Both the position numbers and the translations under genes were made by a program. This document shows positions 47,912 through 56,867 of a DNA stretch of 64,000 bases, one piece after another. Each line of letters begins with the position of its first letter. Position 1 is the stretch's first letter. The notes beneath the pieces are model-generated. The model did no database searches and was not told the DNA's origin. It was given only the letters and a program-made list of their open reading frames with translations. Origin of the DNA: Thermosynechococcus sichuanensis E542 (GTDB lineage: Bacteria > Cyanobacteriota > Cyanobacteriia > Thermosynechococcales > Thermosynechococcaceae); the NCBI RefSeq assembly GCF_003555505.1, contig NZ_CP032152.1, positions 930,001 through 994,000 on the forward strand, written 5' to 3'.

Positions 47912-48753
47912 CCTGCAATATTGCTCTGACAGATTACGAGCGGCAACAAATTAGAAAAATCAGTGCTTGGCTGCGGGAGGAAACGAATCCTCGGCAACAG
48001 GCGGTGCAATCAGTCAATGCCACAGTCGAGCGTAATGTCAGTGGGATCTTGTCCCCTGAACACCTGGCCATTCTGCGTAAGGCGGGCGATCGCCTGCTGG
48101 CCAAGAGTGATCAAGCTTGGCAACACCTGAAACAGCAATTGGGTAGCACTCGGATTCCAGTCGAGCACTGGCAGGAGCTGCAAAATCAACCCCTAGAGGT
48201 GTGCGATCGCCTGCAAGCTAGGGTTGCCGGTGTGGCCTTGACCAAAGCTGCCGTGGAAGCCCTGATCACTGCTCCCCTTGACTTTTTGGGCGAACTGGTG
48301 GATGTGGGGTTTACTTTGCTGTTGGGTCTCAAAACTATTCAAGGGGTGGGCTTGTGCTATGGCTTTGGCAGTGAAACCACAGTTGAACAGCACATCATCT
48401 GGGGCACATTGGGGATCAGTTTTGCCGGCACTGCCAAGGAACGTCAGCATCTATTGTTGAGTTTGCTGCATCCTTCTGAGGAAAGTGAACGGGGCGCGAT
48501 CGCCGGCCTCTTGGAAGACAGTGCCTTTGAGGTCTTTACCGACAACACGGTGGAGGCGGTGTTGAGTCGCGTATTAGTGACGTTGAGCGAAGAATTGAGT
48601 GGCGAGTTGATCCCCGTGATTGGCATTGCCTTGGGGATTCTGGAAAGCGAACAATTTGCTCAAGAAGTGGCAACGACCGCGCGATATGTTTATCAGTTGC
48701 GCTGGCTACTGCGCGCTCACGGTGGCAGTGGAGTGGATCTTGCTTGCAGTTGA
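47908..48753 (+). CDS. EcsC-family protein of unknown function
   Basis: A 281-residue protein starting at ATG 47908, which overlaps the ureD stop by 4 bp. The N-terminal third is helical (YERQQIRKISAWLREE). The middle has ITAPLDFLGELVDVGFTLLL and LKTIQGVGLCYGFG, which fit the EcsC pattern of a hydrophobic hairpin followed by an I-x-x-I-A-x-x-Y-G motif. EcsC is linked to an ABC exporter in Bacillus, but the domain has no settled function. The coupling to ureD is unexplained. It overlaps the convergent antiporter gene by 37 bp. Confidence 0.7.
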   Translation: MTCNIALTDYERQQIRKISAWLREETNPRQQAVQSVNATVERNVSGILSPEHLAILRKAGDRLLAKSDQAWQHLKQQLGSTRIPVEHWQELQNQPLEVCDRLQARVAGVALTKAAVEALITAPLDFLGELVDVGFTLLLGLKTIQGVGLCYGFGSETTVEQHIIWGTLGISFAGTAKERQHLLLSLLHPSEESERGAIAGLLEDSAFEVFTDNTVEAVLSRVLVTLSEELSGELIPVIGIALGILESEQFAQEVATTARYVYQLRWLLRAHGGSGVDLACS

Positions 48754-50966
48754 TCGCCAATGCGCTGGAGGGCAGCCATAGGACCCGTGAGGAGGAGGCG
48801 ATCGCCCGCCATTAAGGGACAGTCCTCCTTGGGTTCCAATAGCAGCGTTCCCTCCCGCCGCAGGGCACGGATGGTTACGGTCTCAGGCAAATGCAGATCA
48901 GCAATGGTGCGATGTTGTTCGCCAATCTCTTTGGGCAACATGATCCAAAGAAACAAGGTTTCCCCTTGGGGCACACTGACACGGCCATTGATCAGGGCTT
49001 CACAAGCCTCAAACTCTGCTGGCTGACCAACAATCAGCAGGCGATCGCCCCCCTGAAGACAGGTTTCCCCACTGGGATAATCTACTTCAGTCCCATCGGC
49101 ACGGACAATTGCTAACAGAGTCACCCCCGTCAACTGGCGCAGTTGAATTTCCGCAAGACTCATGCCCCGAATGGGAGAATCCTCAGGGACGGTCACCCAG
49201 CGACTATTCATATCCTGAGCCGCTTGCCGTAGGAGACGGGCAGTTCCCTCTAATGGAGTGTCACCTCGCAAATTGGCGTAGTGGCTGTCGCGCACCTGTT
49301 GTACCTGCTGCTGAATGTGGCGCTCACCCATGCCTAGTGTAAAGAACAGATGAGCAGCCAACTCTAGACTGGCTTCAAACTCCGGTTGCACCACTTCCCG
49401 TGCCCCCAATTGATAGAGCAACTCAATGTCGCGATCGCTATTGGCGCGGACAATGACATCCAGTTCTGGGGCAAATTCTAGGGCACGCTTGAGACAGAGG
49501 CGGGTACTCATACTATCCGAGAGGGCGATCGCCATGCCAAGCGCTTGATCCACGCCTGCTTTGGCCAGAATTGTGGCACTGGCAGCATTGCCGTAAATGT
49601 AGGGGAGCCGTGCCTCTCGCACTTCGTTAATCACCGTTTCACTTTGCTCAATCACCAACACGGGATAATTTTGTTTTTGCAGCAGTTTCACTACACTCTT
49701 GCCAACGCGACCATAGCCACAGACAATCACATGGTTCCGCTGCGGCAACCCCGTTAAATCCATGTCGAGGATTTCATCCTCCCTGAGCAGGCGGCGCAGT
49801 AGGGGCAGTTCCAAGAGGACTGGCACCAATCTCAACAAAAAGGGCGTCACCAGCAAAGTTACCGCCGTGGTGCCGAGAGTTAGTAGGTAAACCTGTTGAG
49901 AGACCAGCCCTAAGCCTCGTCCTGCCGTCAGCAGCACAAAGGAAAATTCCCCAATCTGAGCCAGCCCAATCCCCGCCAGTAACGACGTTTTCCAAGAGTA
50001 GCCAAAGAGCTTGACAATGGGCGTGGTGATCAGGAATTTCCCCAGAATCACTAGGCTCACCAGTTCAATAATGCGATCCAAGTGCTGCCAGAGAAACACT
50101 GGATCAATGAGCATACCAATGGAAGCAAAAAAGAGCGTTGTAAAGACATCGCGGATCGATTCCACGTAATCGAGGGTTTGATCGGCATACTCCACCTCGG
50201 AGATCATCAGACCCGCAATAAAGGCACCAATCTCAATCGAAAGCCCCAAATACTGCGTCAGTAGGGCAATCCCCAAACAGAGGGCAACCACGCCTAAGAG
50301 GAAAAGCTCACGACTTTCTGTTTTGGCCAGTAGCCGTAGCAGAGGCGGCAGTAACCACATACCGGCGGCGATCGCCCCCACGGCAATTAAAGCAATGGTC
50401 AATACTGCATGGCCGAGGGCGAGTCCCAACTCCTCTGGGGGTTTGTTCAGGGCGGGTAAGACAGCAATCATCAAGCCCACCGCTAAATCCTGCACCACCA
50501 AGATACCCAGCATAATTTGCCCTTGGATCGACTCCAGCTCATTGCGATCCATAAGGCTGCGCAGCACCACGGCCGTTGAAGAGAGGGAGAGGACAGCACC
50601 GAGGAAAATCCCCTGATTTGGGGAACTCACCCAGCCAACCCCAACGGAAATGAGGGTTGTGACTAGAATTGTCAAAAGAATTTGCAGGGCACTGCCCCCC
50701 AAGCTAACCCCTTGGACTTTCCGAATCTCACCGAGGGAGAAGCTCACCCCTAGGGCAAAGAGCAAAAAGGCCACCCCCAGTTGTGCCAAACCTTCCACTT
50801 GAGGAACTTCCTTGAGAAGTCCCAAGCCCGTTGGCCCGACTAACATACCGGCCAAAAGGTAGCCCAGCAGGATCGGTTGTCGCAGCAAAGCCGCCAACAC
50901 ACCCCCCACTGCCGCTGCCCCCAGTACCACACTGAGGTCAATGACAAGGCGAAAATCTTCGGTCAT
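48717..50966 (-). CDS. CPA2-type K+(Na+)/H+ antiporter with TrkA-N and two TrkA-C domains
   Basis: A 749-residue protein of the KefB/KefC class. About 12-13 membrane helices (1-390) contain LSSTAVVLRSLMD, LGILVVQDLAVGL with its conserved Asp, and FIAGLMISE. A Rossmann NAD-binding domain follows (HVIVCGYGRVGKSVVKLLQ) and then two RCK-C domains (ADGTEVDYPSGETCLQGGD and LRREGTLLLEPKEDCPLMAG). It exchanges potassium or sodium for protons across a membrane and is gated by nucleotides. It starts 11 bp behind opcA in the same direction, so it looks like the last gene of the fbp-zwf-opcA operon. Confidence 0.9.
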   Translation of the reverse strand: MTEDFRLVIDLSVVLGAAAVGGVLAALLRQPILLGYLLAGMLVGPTGLGLLKEVPQVEGLAQLGVAFLLFALGVSFSLGEIRKVQGVSLGGSALQILLTILVTTLISVGVGWVSSPNQGIFLGAVLSLSSTAVVLRSLMDRNELESIQGQIMLGILVVQDLAVGLMIAVLPALNKPPEELGLALGHAVLTIALIAVGAIAAGMWLLPPLLRLLAKTESRELFLLGVVALCLGIALLTQYLGLSIEIGAFIAGLMISEVEYADQTLDYVESIRDVFTTLFFASIGMLIDPVFLWQHLDRIIELVSLVILGKFLITTPIVKLFGYSWKTSLLAGIGLAQIGEFSFVLLTAGRGLGLVSQQVYLLTLGTTAVTLLVTPFLLRLVPVLLELPLLRRLLREDEILDMDLTGLPQRNHVIVCGYGRVGKSVVKLLQKQNYPVLVIEQSETVINEVREARLPYIYGNAASATILAKAGVDQALGMAIALSDSMSTRLCLKRALEFAPELDVIVRANSDRDIELLYQLGAREVVQPEFEASLELAAHLFFTLGMGERHIQQQVQQVRDSHYANLRGDTPLEGTARLLRQAAQDMNSRWVTVPEDSPIRGMSLAEIQLRQLTGVTLLAIVRADGTEVDYPSGETCLQGGDRLLIVGQPAEFEACEALINGRVSVPQGETLFLWIMLPKEIGEQHRTIADLHLPETVTIRALRREGTLLLEPKEDCPLMAGDRLLLTGPMAALQRIGDQLQARSTPLPP

Positions 50967-50977
50967 GGGATCTAATG

Positions 50978-52312
50978 CTAGGGCATCAAGGCCAGCATCT
51001 GAGACACCACAGCAAAACTCTCGCTGTAGAGGAAGTCTTGTCCCCAGCGCTGAAGCTCCTGACTCAAAAGCAGCTCAGCCGTGAGATCACTCAGGGGAGA
51101 CACGTGGTAGGTACGGCACATTTGGGCACTGCCCCCAGCCTCCATGCGCATACAGCCACGGGTTTCTGAGCAAATGATTGTACAGCAGTCAGCTTGGAGA
51201 TTGGAGGAGGTGAGCTTGAGGTCAATCAAATCCCCCAGCACGAGTCCCGCATCACCGGTGGGAATCCCCGCCAATTCTGCCTTAATCAACCGTTGATCGG
51301 AGGCCACCAGTTCCACGTGATAGACATCATAGTCACCGCACTCGTGGCGGATCTGTCGCGGCTGCCACTGAAGCCGGGAGGCTAACCAGCCAAGGTACAT
51401 TAAGGCTTGGGCAGGATTGCCCTTTTCGTAGTCAATGACCACCTGATCAATTTCCTTGATGGCCAAACGGCGTTCCGGGGGATCAAAGGCTTCGGCGGCC
51501 AGTTCTTGCCATGCCCCCAGACGGCGCCAGTTCAAATCTGCGAGAGGAAGGTTCTGTTCAAGCAAAGGAGCGATCGCCCGCAGGCCGCGCAGCGGATCGA
51601 GAAACTCACTGGAATCGACAATCACCCGGCTAAATTGGGGAGCAAGGGTTTGAAACAACTCAAAGTTATTGAACAAGTCCCCCTTCCACCACAAAAAGCG
51701 GGGTAGCTCACGGATAATCAAAGACTGCAACAGGGGTTCGACCCGCTGGAAGGCGTGATGGGTGCCCTTGAGGGTAATGTATTCACAGCAGACGAGGGAA
51801 CTGCGCACCTTTTTGTTAATCGGACAGTAGGCAGCCACTTGGGCGGTAATTCCGGTATCTTCGCCAAGGGTCGGACACAGGGCAATCACCCGACAGGGAT
51901 TTTGGCTGGCGATCGCGTCAGCAATGCCACTACCGCGCATATCCACCGCATAGCGATCGCTCCGAGGGGTTCCCTGAGCATACTCTGCCTGCAAGGCCTG
52001 CCGCAGTTGGGGCGTGACTCGACCCGTCAAAGGCAAGTTGTGATTCTTTTCAGCAGCACGAATCGCCGACTGCATCCGAGGGCCAAGAATGCCATCAATG
52101 GGGCCTGTGTAGTAGCCCAAGGCCGCCAGCAATTGTTGGGTGTCATCCGCCTCATAGACAACTAGGGTAAAGGTGGTTGCCCGCACGGCCGCTGGAGCGG
52201 TACCATCCCCGCCGTGGCTGAGCCAAATTTGCCGCAAACTTTGCTCAATATCATCCAAGGAGACATCCACGGGATCTTGGAGCGCTACGAGGGGAGTTGA
52301 TTCAGTTGCCAT
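50978..52312 (-). CDS. opcA: OpcA, glucose-6-phosphate dehydrogenase activator, with a PG-binding-like insert
   Basis: A 444-residue protein starting at ATG 52312 (MATESTPLVALQDPVDVSLD). OpcA binds G6PDH and gives redox control of the oxidative pentose phosphate pathway in cyanobacteria. The core motifs are NPCRVIALCPTLGEDTGI, VRSSLVCCEYITLKG and LWWKGDLFNN. An insert at about 55-112 reads LAALGYYTGPIDGILGPRMQ with PLTGRVTPQLRQAL, a peptidoglycan_binding_1-like helix pair, although the protein has no signal peptide. Cys residues near the C-terminus (ADCCTIICSETRGCMRM) may take part in redox sensing. The zwf stop lies 66 bp upstream. Confidence 0.9.
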   Translation of the reverse strand: MATESTPLVALQDPVDVSLDDIEQSLRQIWLSHGGDGTAPAAVRATTFTLVVYEADDTQQLLAALGYYTGPIDGILGPRMQSAIRAAEKNHNLPLTGRVTPQLRQALQAEYAQGTPRSDRYAVDMRGSGIADAIASQNPCRVIALCPTLGEDTGITAQVAAYCPINKKVRSSLVCCEYITLKGTHHAFQRVEPLLQSLIIRELPRFLWWKGDLFNNFELFQTLAPQFSRVIVDSSEFLDPLRGLRAIAPLLEQNLPLADLNWRRLGAWQELAAEAFDPPERRLAIKEIDQVVIDYEKGNPAQALMYLGWLASRLQWQPRQIRHECGDYDVYHVELVASDQRLIKAELAGIPTGDAGLVLGDLIDLKLTSSNLQADCCTIICSETRGCMRMEAGGSAQMCRTYHVSPLSDLTAELLLSQELQRWGQDFLYSESFAVVSQMLALMP

Positions 52313-52378
52313 ACCTAAGTACCTATCTGTTAATAAAGTTCGGCCTTGATTCCCATCCCTTCCCATCATGGGCAAAGA

Positions 52379-53908
52379 TCACAGTCGCCGCCACCGCCGT
52401 CCATCAGCATTAATCAGAGCTTCGGCGGCATCGGGATCCCATGTCCCCGCTTCATAGGTGGGAATGGTATCTGGATCTGTGGGGGCATCCCAAGCACTCA
52501 GAACTGGCATCACCACCCGCCAAGCCGCCTCCACCTCATCCGCCCGGGTAAACAGGGTTTGATCCCCCAGCATGCAGTCCAACAAGAGCCGCGCATAGGC
52601 ATCCGCTGTTGCCATGCCAAAGGAGGAGCCGTAGCTAAAGTCCATTTCCACCGTGCGCGTGCGCAGATCCGCACCGGGCATCTTGGCTTCAAAGCGCAGA
52701 GCAATCCCCTCATTAGGCTGGATACGCATGGTTAGAACATTAGGGTTGGTTTGGCGGGCAGCCGACTGGAAAATCAGCAGGGGCACATCGCGAAACTGAA
52801 TCGAGATTTCCGTCACTTTTTTCGCTAAGCGTTTACCCGTGCGCAGATAAAAGGGCACCCCCTGCCAGCGCCAGTTATCAATCACCAGTTTGAGTGCCAC
52901 ATAGGTGGGGGTGGTGGAGGTAGGACTCACCCCCGGTTCTTCGCGGTAGCCCACCACAGGTTTGCCCTTCATCCAGCCGGCTCGGTATTGGCCACGCACG
53001 GCACAGGCATCGAGGTTATCCAGATCTGCCAAACGAGTGGCTTGGAGCACCTTCACCTTTTCATTGCGCAGACTATCGGCATCAAGGGCATTGGGGGGTT
53101 CCATGGCGGTCAAGGCCAATAACTGAAGGATGTGGTTTTGCACCATGTCCCGCAGGGCGCCGGCGGTTTCATAGTAGCCCGCACGGTCTTCAACCCCCAC
53201 GGTTTCAGCAACGGTGATCTGCACATGATCTACGTACTGACGGTTCCAGAGGGGTTCAAAGATGGCATTGGCAAAGCGAAACACCATCAGGTTTTGAACC
53301 GTTTCTTTGCCGAGGTAGTGGTCAATACGGTAAACTTGCTCTTCTTTACACACCGACTGCACCACTTCATTAAGGGCTTGGGCAGAGGTGAGATCACGGC
53401 CAAAGGGCTTTTCAATCACCAAACGATGTTTTTGGGGATCACTCAACAGCCCTGCTGCTCCCAGTTGTTGAATCGCTTCAACGAAAAAGTTCGGTGAGAC
53501 CGCAAGGTAAAAGACACGATTGCCGCGAGTTTGGCGTTTTTCATCCAATTCGGCCAGCAGGGTTTTCAGCTTCGTGTAGGCAGCAGGATCGTCCATGTTG
53601 CCAGAGCAGTAAAACAGGCCTTGGGCAAATTCCTGCCACAGCGGTTCTGCCTGAATGCCACCGCCAAATTCCTCGACCCCGTGACGCAGATGCTCGCGAA
53701 AATAGTCATCACTCCAGTTGCGGCGCGCCACACCAACAATGGTAAGTTCCGGGGGCAGACGGCGCTCCAGTTTCAGTTGATAAATGGAGGGGATGAGCTT
53801 GCGCTGGGTGAGATCACCGCTAGCCCCAAAGATCACCAAAATCAGTGGTTCTGGGGTGCGCTCTTGGCGTAATCCGACCCGCAGGGGATTTTCAAATAGG
53901 GTTACCAT
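52379..53908 (-). CDS. zwf: Glucose-6-phosphate 1-dehydrogenase
   Basis: A 509-residue NADP enzyme for the first step of the oxidative pentose phosphate pathway, important at night. It shows the nucleotide site [17 protein letters not shown], the active site [21 protein letters not shown], and VIEKPFGRD. The length is typical. It starts at ATG 53908, 3 bp after the fbp stop, and is followed by opcA, the known cyanobacterial order. Confidence 0.97.
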   Translation of the reverse strand: MVTLFENPLRVGLRQERTPEPLILVIFGASGDLTQRKLIPSIYQLKLERRLPPELTIVGVARRNWSDDYFREHLRHGVEEFGGGIQAEPLWQEFAQGLFYCSGNMDDPAAYTKLKTLLAELDEKRQTRGNRVFYLAVSPNFFVEAIQQLGAAGLLSDPQKHRLVIEKPFGRDLTSAQALNEVVQSVCKEEQVYRIDHYLGKETVQNLMVFRFANAIFEPLWNRQYVDHVQITVAETVGVEDRAGYYETAGALRDMVQNHILQLLALTAMEPPNALDADSLRNEKVKVLQATRLADLDNLDACAVRGQYRAGWMKGKPVVGYREEPGVSPTSTTPTYVALKLVIDNWRWQGVPFYLRTGKRLAKKVTEISIQFRDVPLLIFQSAARQTNPNVLTMRIQPNEGIALRFEAKMPGADLRTRTVEMDFSYGSSFGMATADAYARLLLDCMLGDQTLFTRADEVEAAWRVVMPVLSAWDAPTDPDTIPTYEAGTWDPDAAEALINADGRRWRRL

Positions 53909-53911
53909 GGC

Positions 53912-54958
53912 TTACACCTGTGTCACGGTTGCGTTGGCAGGGGTTGGCTGCATAAAGGATTCCACAAGGGCAACGTTCTCAGGGCTGCCAATAATCAGCG
54001 GTGTGCGCATGTGCAGATGATCAGGCACGACATCGAGGAGGGGTTGGGTTCCTGTACTGGCTTTGCCACCGGCTTGTTCCACCAAGAAGGCGATCGGTGC
54101 CGCTTCGTAAAGCAGACGTAGCTTACCCGCCGGATTTTTTTGGGTGCCTGGATAGAGAAAGACGCCCCCCTGCATGAGGATGCGGTGAATATCCCCCACA
54201 AGGGCACCACTGTAGCGGGCACTGTAGCCGGGCTGGCGATGGACATGGCGGACGTAGTTGCGAATCGGTTCTTCCCATGCCCAGAAGTTGCCTTCGTTGA
54301 CACTATAGATGGGACCACTAGCGGGAATTTGCAGGTTCTCGATCGCTAGAATAAACTCGCCGAGGCTGGGGTCAAGGACAAAGACATGGGTACCCTTGCC
54401 CATGGAATAAACCAGCATCGTACTGGGACCATAGAGAATGTAGCCAGCGGCAATTTGCTTGTGGCCGTTTTGGAGGAGATCGGCAGCGGTGCCGTCTAGA
54501 TCCGTGCCCTCCTGCTGGCGAATAGCAAAAATGGATCCCACATTCAGGTTAATGTCCACATTGGAGGAACCATCGAGGGGATCGTAGAGAAGGGTATAGC
54601 GGCCAATGGGGCAATTTTCAGGGATATAGTAGGGCTTCTCCATTTCCTCGGAGGCAAGGCGACACACGAGGCCACTCTGCTTGAAGGCCGCAATAAAGAC
54701 TTCGTTGGCATAGACATCCATTTTTTTGACATCTTCGCCTTGGATATTCACAGCTCCCGTAAAGCCCAGTACCCCTTCCATCAGACCCGCTCGACTGAGA
54801 CGGCGGGCAATGAGCTTACCCGCAAGGGCAATGCGATTCATCAGGGCACTGAGGTCTTGGGCAGCGGCGTCAAAGCTTTGGAGTTGCTGGAGAACGTGGC
54901 GAGATAGGGTCAAACAATCGCGATCGAGGGCCTGTTCATGGGCTGCGTAGTCAGTCAT
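53912..54958 (-). CDS. fbp: Fructose-1,6-bisphosphatase class I
   Basis: A 348-residue enzyme with [20 protein letters not shown], the metal-binding core, and [20 protein letters not shown] near the end. Class I FBPases act in gluconeogenesis and the Calvin cycle, alongside the dual-function class II enzyme of cyanobacteria. The N-terminus has Cys16 in [15 protein letters not shown]. The start ATG 54958 has AAGGAGG a few bases upstream (54963-54969). It is the first gene of the fbp-zwf-opcA unit, 77 bp behind a nicotinamidase-like gene. Confidence 0.96.
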   Translation of the reverse strand: MTDYAAHEQALDRDCLTLSRHVLQQLQSFDAAAQDLSALMNRIALAGKLIARRLSRAGLMEGVLGFTGAVNIQGEDVKKMDVYANEVFIAAFKQSGLVCRLASEEMEKPYYIPENCPIGRYTLLYDPLDGSSNVDINLNVGSIFAIRQQEGTDLDGTAADLLQNGHKQIAAGYILYGPSTMLVYSMGKGTHVFVLDPSLGEFILAIENLQIPASGPIYSVNEGNFWAWEEPIRNYVRHVHRQPGYSARYSGALVGDIHRILMQGGVFLYPGTQKNPAGKLRLLYEAAPIAFLVEQAGGKASTGTQPLLDVVPDHLHMRTPLIIGSPENVALVESFMQPTPANATVTQV

Positions 54959-55035
54959 TGCCCCTCCTTAGTGAGGATGCACCTAGCCCCGATCCTAAAC
55001 CCTCTCTTTTCAGAACTGGTGAGTCTTTAGAACAA

Positions 55036-56046
55036 CTAAAGATTCCAAGGAGCACTGCTGGTGGTGATGCGGTGCATGCCGGCAGCGGCAAACTCGGCAA
55101 AGGTGGCATTGGCAGTTTCACTAAAGTCCACGACCCCCGACACCACTACAGGGGACATGCAATCTTCCAAGAGATAGACCCGCTCAGCCAGTTGGGGATC
55201 TCGCTGCTGAATTTCGCTGAGCAGATCGGCCACTGTCCACGCAACACAGTGACTTTTGGCTTGACCGGCAATGATCAGGCGATCGCCCGCCAGCAGACGC
55301 TCAATCAAAGCCCTGTTCACTGGCACTAAAGGACGCCCTTGGGGGTCATGGCTCACCTCTGGACGCAGCACCGAATAATTTTCCGTCAGGGGATGGCTCC
55401 CCTTCAGTTCGATGCGGGTTTGCTGCTGTCGCGCCACGGTGTGAAAGAAACAGGCCTCCTCCACAGCAGACACTAGCGCATGACCAATCCCCCCCAGCAT
55501 GGAGTGGTAGGGCCAAATCGTCAGGGGAAATTTGCCTTTGGCGGCTAACTGGGTCACGTAGTGCCGGGCATAGGCCTGTAAACTCTCTTGATCAGTCATT
55601 CCGAGGGAGGTCAGCAGATGGGGATTGGGTTGCCAGCGGCCGCGCTCAACATCCTCAACGGTAATCGTGGTTAGGGGCGGCGGCGGTTCTCCGGCAGCAT
55701 CTATCCAAAAGAGGGGATGGAAAATTTGACTGGCGGTGTGGGTATCGAGGGTAACGATAATCTCGCTAATGTGGGCAAGGTGGGCATAGATAAAGCGGCA
55801 GAGGCGTTGATTATCCGCAACGGCACCGTGGACAAATAGCTCAAACTCTGGCAAGCAAAATGTGTTTTGGACATCAATGAGCAAGAGAATTGTACGCTGC
55901 GGATCCTGACTCGCGGGGGGAATCTGGTACTGCTGTGCCCATCGGCGAGCCTGCCCTGCCCGTTCTTGGTAGGGAACACGCCACACTTGAGCGACCTTAG
56001 CAGGATCAAAGAAGTCGGGAATAGGTAGCTCTGTTGTCGTGGCCAT
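55036..56046 (-). CDS. Nicotinamidase/isochorismatase-family cysteine hydrolase
   Basis: A 336-residue protein. After a ~50-residue extension, the catalytic pattern follows: Asp58 in LLLIDVQNTF, a metal-site-like DTHTASQIFH (Asp101, His103, His110), Lys172 in AAKGKFPLTIWPYHS, and the nucleophile Cys267 in IIAGQAKSHCVAWTV. The DxH...H arrangement favours a nicotinamidase-like metal site over a plain isochorismatase. It is longer than typical nicotinamidases (~210 residues), mostly through the N-terminal extension and an insert near 120-165. The substrate is unproven. It starts at ATG 56046, divergent from the Roadblock operon. Confidence 0.85.
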   Translation of the reverse strand: MATTTELPIPDFFDPAKVAQVWRVPYQERAGQARRWAQQYQIPPASQDPQRTILLLIDVQNTFCLPEFELFVHGAVADNQRLCRFIYAHLAHISEIIVTLDTHTASQIFHPLFWIDAAGEPPPPLTTITVEDVERGRWQPNPHLLTSLGMTDQESLQAYARHYVTQLAAKGKFPLTIWPYHSMLGGIGHALVSAVEEACFFHTVARQQQTRIELKGSHPLTENYSVLRPEVSHDPQGRPLVPVNRALIERLLAGDRLIIAGQAKSHCVAWTVADLLSEIQQRDPQLAERVYLLEDCMSPVVVSGVVDFSETANATFAEFAAAGMHRITTSSAPWNL

Positions 56047-56077
56047 GGCTTGCTCCTAGGGGGGTTACGCTAACAAA

Positions 56078-56095
56078 TCGTATTCAATGATACGA
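56078..56095. promoter_or_regulatory. 18-bp inverted repeat in the divergent nicotinamidase-Roadblock gap
   Basis: TCGTAT-TCAATG-ATACGA has perfect 6-bp arms around six bases. It lies 32 bp before the nicotinamidase-like start and about 117 bp before the Roadblock start. Its position in a divergent 165-bp gap fits a shared operator. TTGACA at 56108-56113 is a possible -35 for the plus-strand operon, but the matching -10 is poor. Confidence 0.45.
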
Positions 56096-56211
56096 ATGTT
56101 AATTTTTGACAAACCTCCAGTAATATCAGAAATTCTACGGATGAGCAACCATTGATAACCTCTATAAAATTTATGGTTAGTCAAATCTTAACTTCCCTCA
56201 GGAGAACACAA

Positions 56212-56820
56212 ATGTTGGTGCGCACGCTCAATAGTGTTTTAGAGCAACATATTGCCGGCGTTCCGGGCGTGTTAGCTGTGCTTATTGGCCGCATGACGGA
56301 TGGAGCAACCATTGCCGAAATTAACTACAGTGGCACTCACCTTGAAAATGATTCTCTTAGCTCCCTAGGTGCTTATGCCAGCGATCTGTTGCGGGCTAAT
56401 AATCGCGTGTGCCAAGTGGTGGATCCCACTTCAGAGGCAGACTACTTGCTAGCGGGTTCAGCAGAGGTGCGACTGGTCATCAAGGCCTTTAACAAAACCC
56501 CCTACTTTGTCCTATTTCTCACCAAGGGTAGCACGAACCTGAAGCTGGTGTTTGAGCGCATTAAAGCCATCTTGGCGGATGGCAAGCCATTACTGCCCCC
56601 TGTGCAGGACAACACTACTTCTGTTGCCCAACTGCTGCTTAGCTATGCCCGCCGCTATGCACCGGATCCCAACTTTGTGACGCTGCGGCTATCGTTGAAA
56701 ACGGGCTTGCACCGCGAGCGGTTGGAAAAAGGCCAATTGGATGAGCGGGAAGTGCGCATTCTTTACAAGGGCGTGGCTGATATTTTGGGCGTGGAACGTC
56801 TCCCTGTGGCGCTTCCCTAG
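56212..56820 (+). CDS. Roadblock/LC7-like protein
   Basis: A 202-residue protein starting at ATG 56212, chosen because AGGAG lies 7 bases upstream (56200-56204); an earlier ATG at 56152 has no such site. Residues 1-115 show the Roadblock fold pattern: LNSVLEQHIAGVPGVLAVLI, a strand with DGATIAEINYSG, a helix with SLGAYASDLLRANN, then VRLVIKAF and YFVLFLTKGSTNLKLVFERI. The C-terminal 85 residues are basic and helical (RLSLKTGLHRERLEKGQ). Roadblock proteins usually pair with small GTPases or sensors. None is adjacent, but a V4R gene follows by 47 bp. Confidence 0.7.
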   Translation: MLVRTLNSVLEQHIAGVPGVLAVLIGRMTDGATIAEINYSGTHLENDSLSSLGAYASDLLRANNRVCQVVDPTSEADYLLAGSAEVRLVIKAFNKTPYFVLFLTKGSTNLKLVFERIKAILADGKPLLPPVQDNTTSVAQLLLSYARRYAPDPNFVTLRLSLKTGLHRERLEKGQLDEREVRILYKGVADILGVERLPVALP

Positions 56821-56867
56821 TGCTGTTGAATTACCCCTAATTAGAAACTCAAGAGAAATTTGTACCC

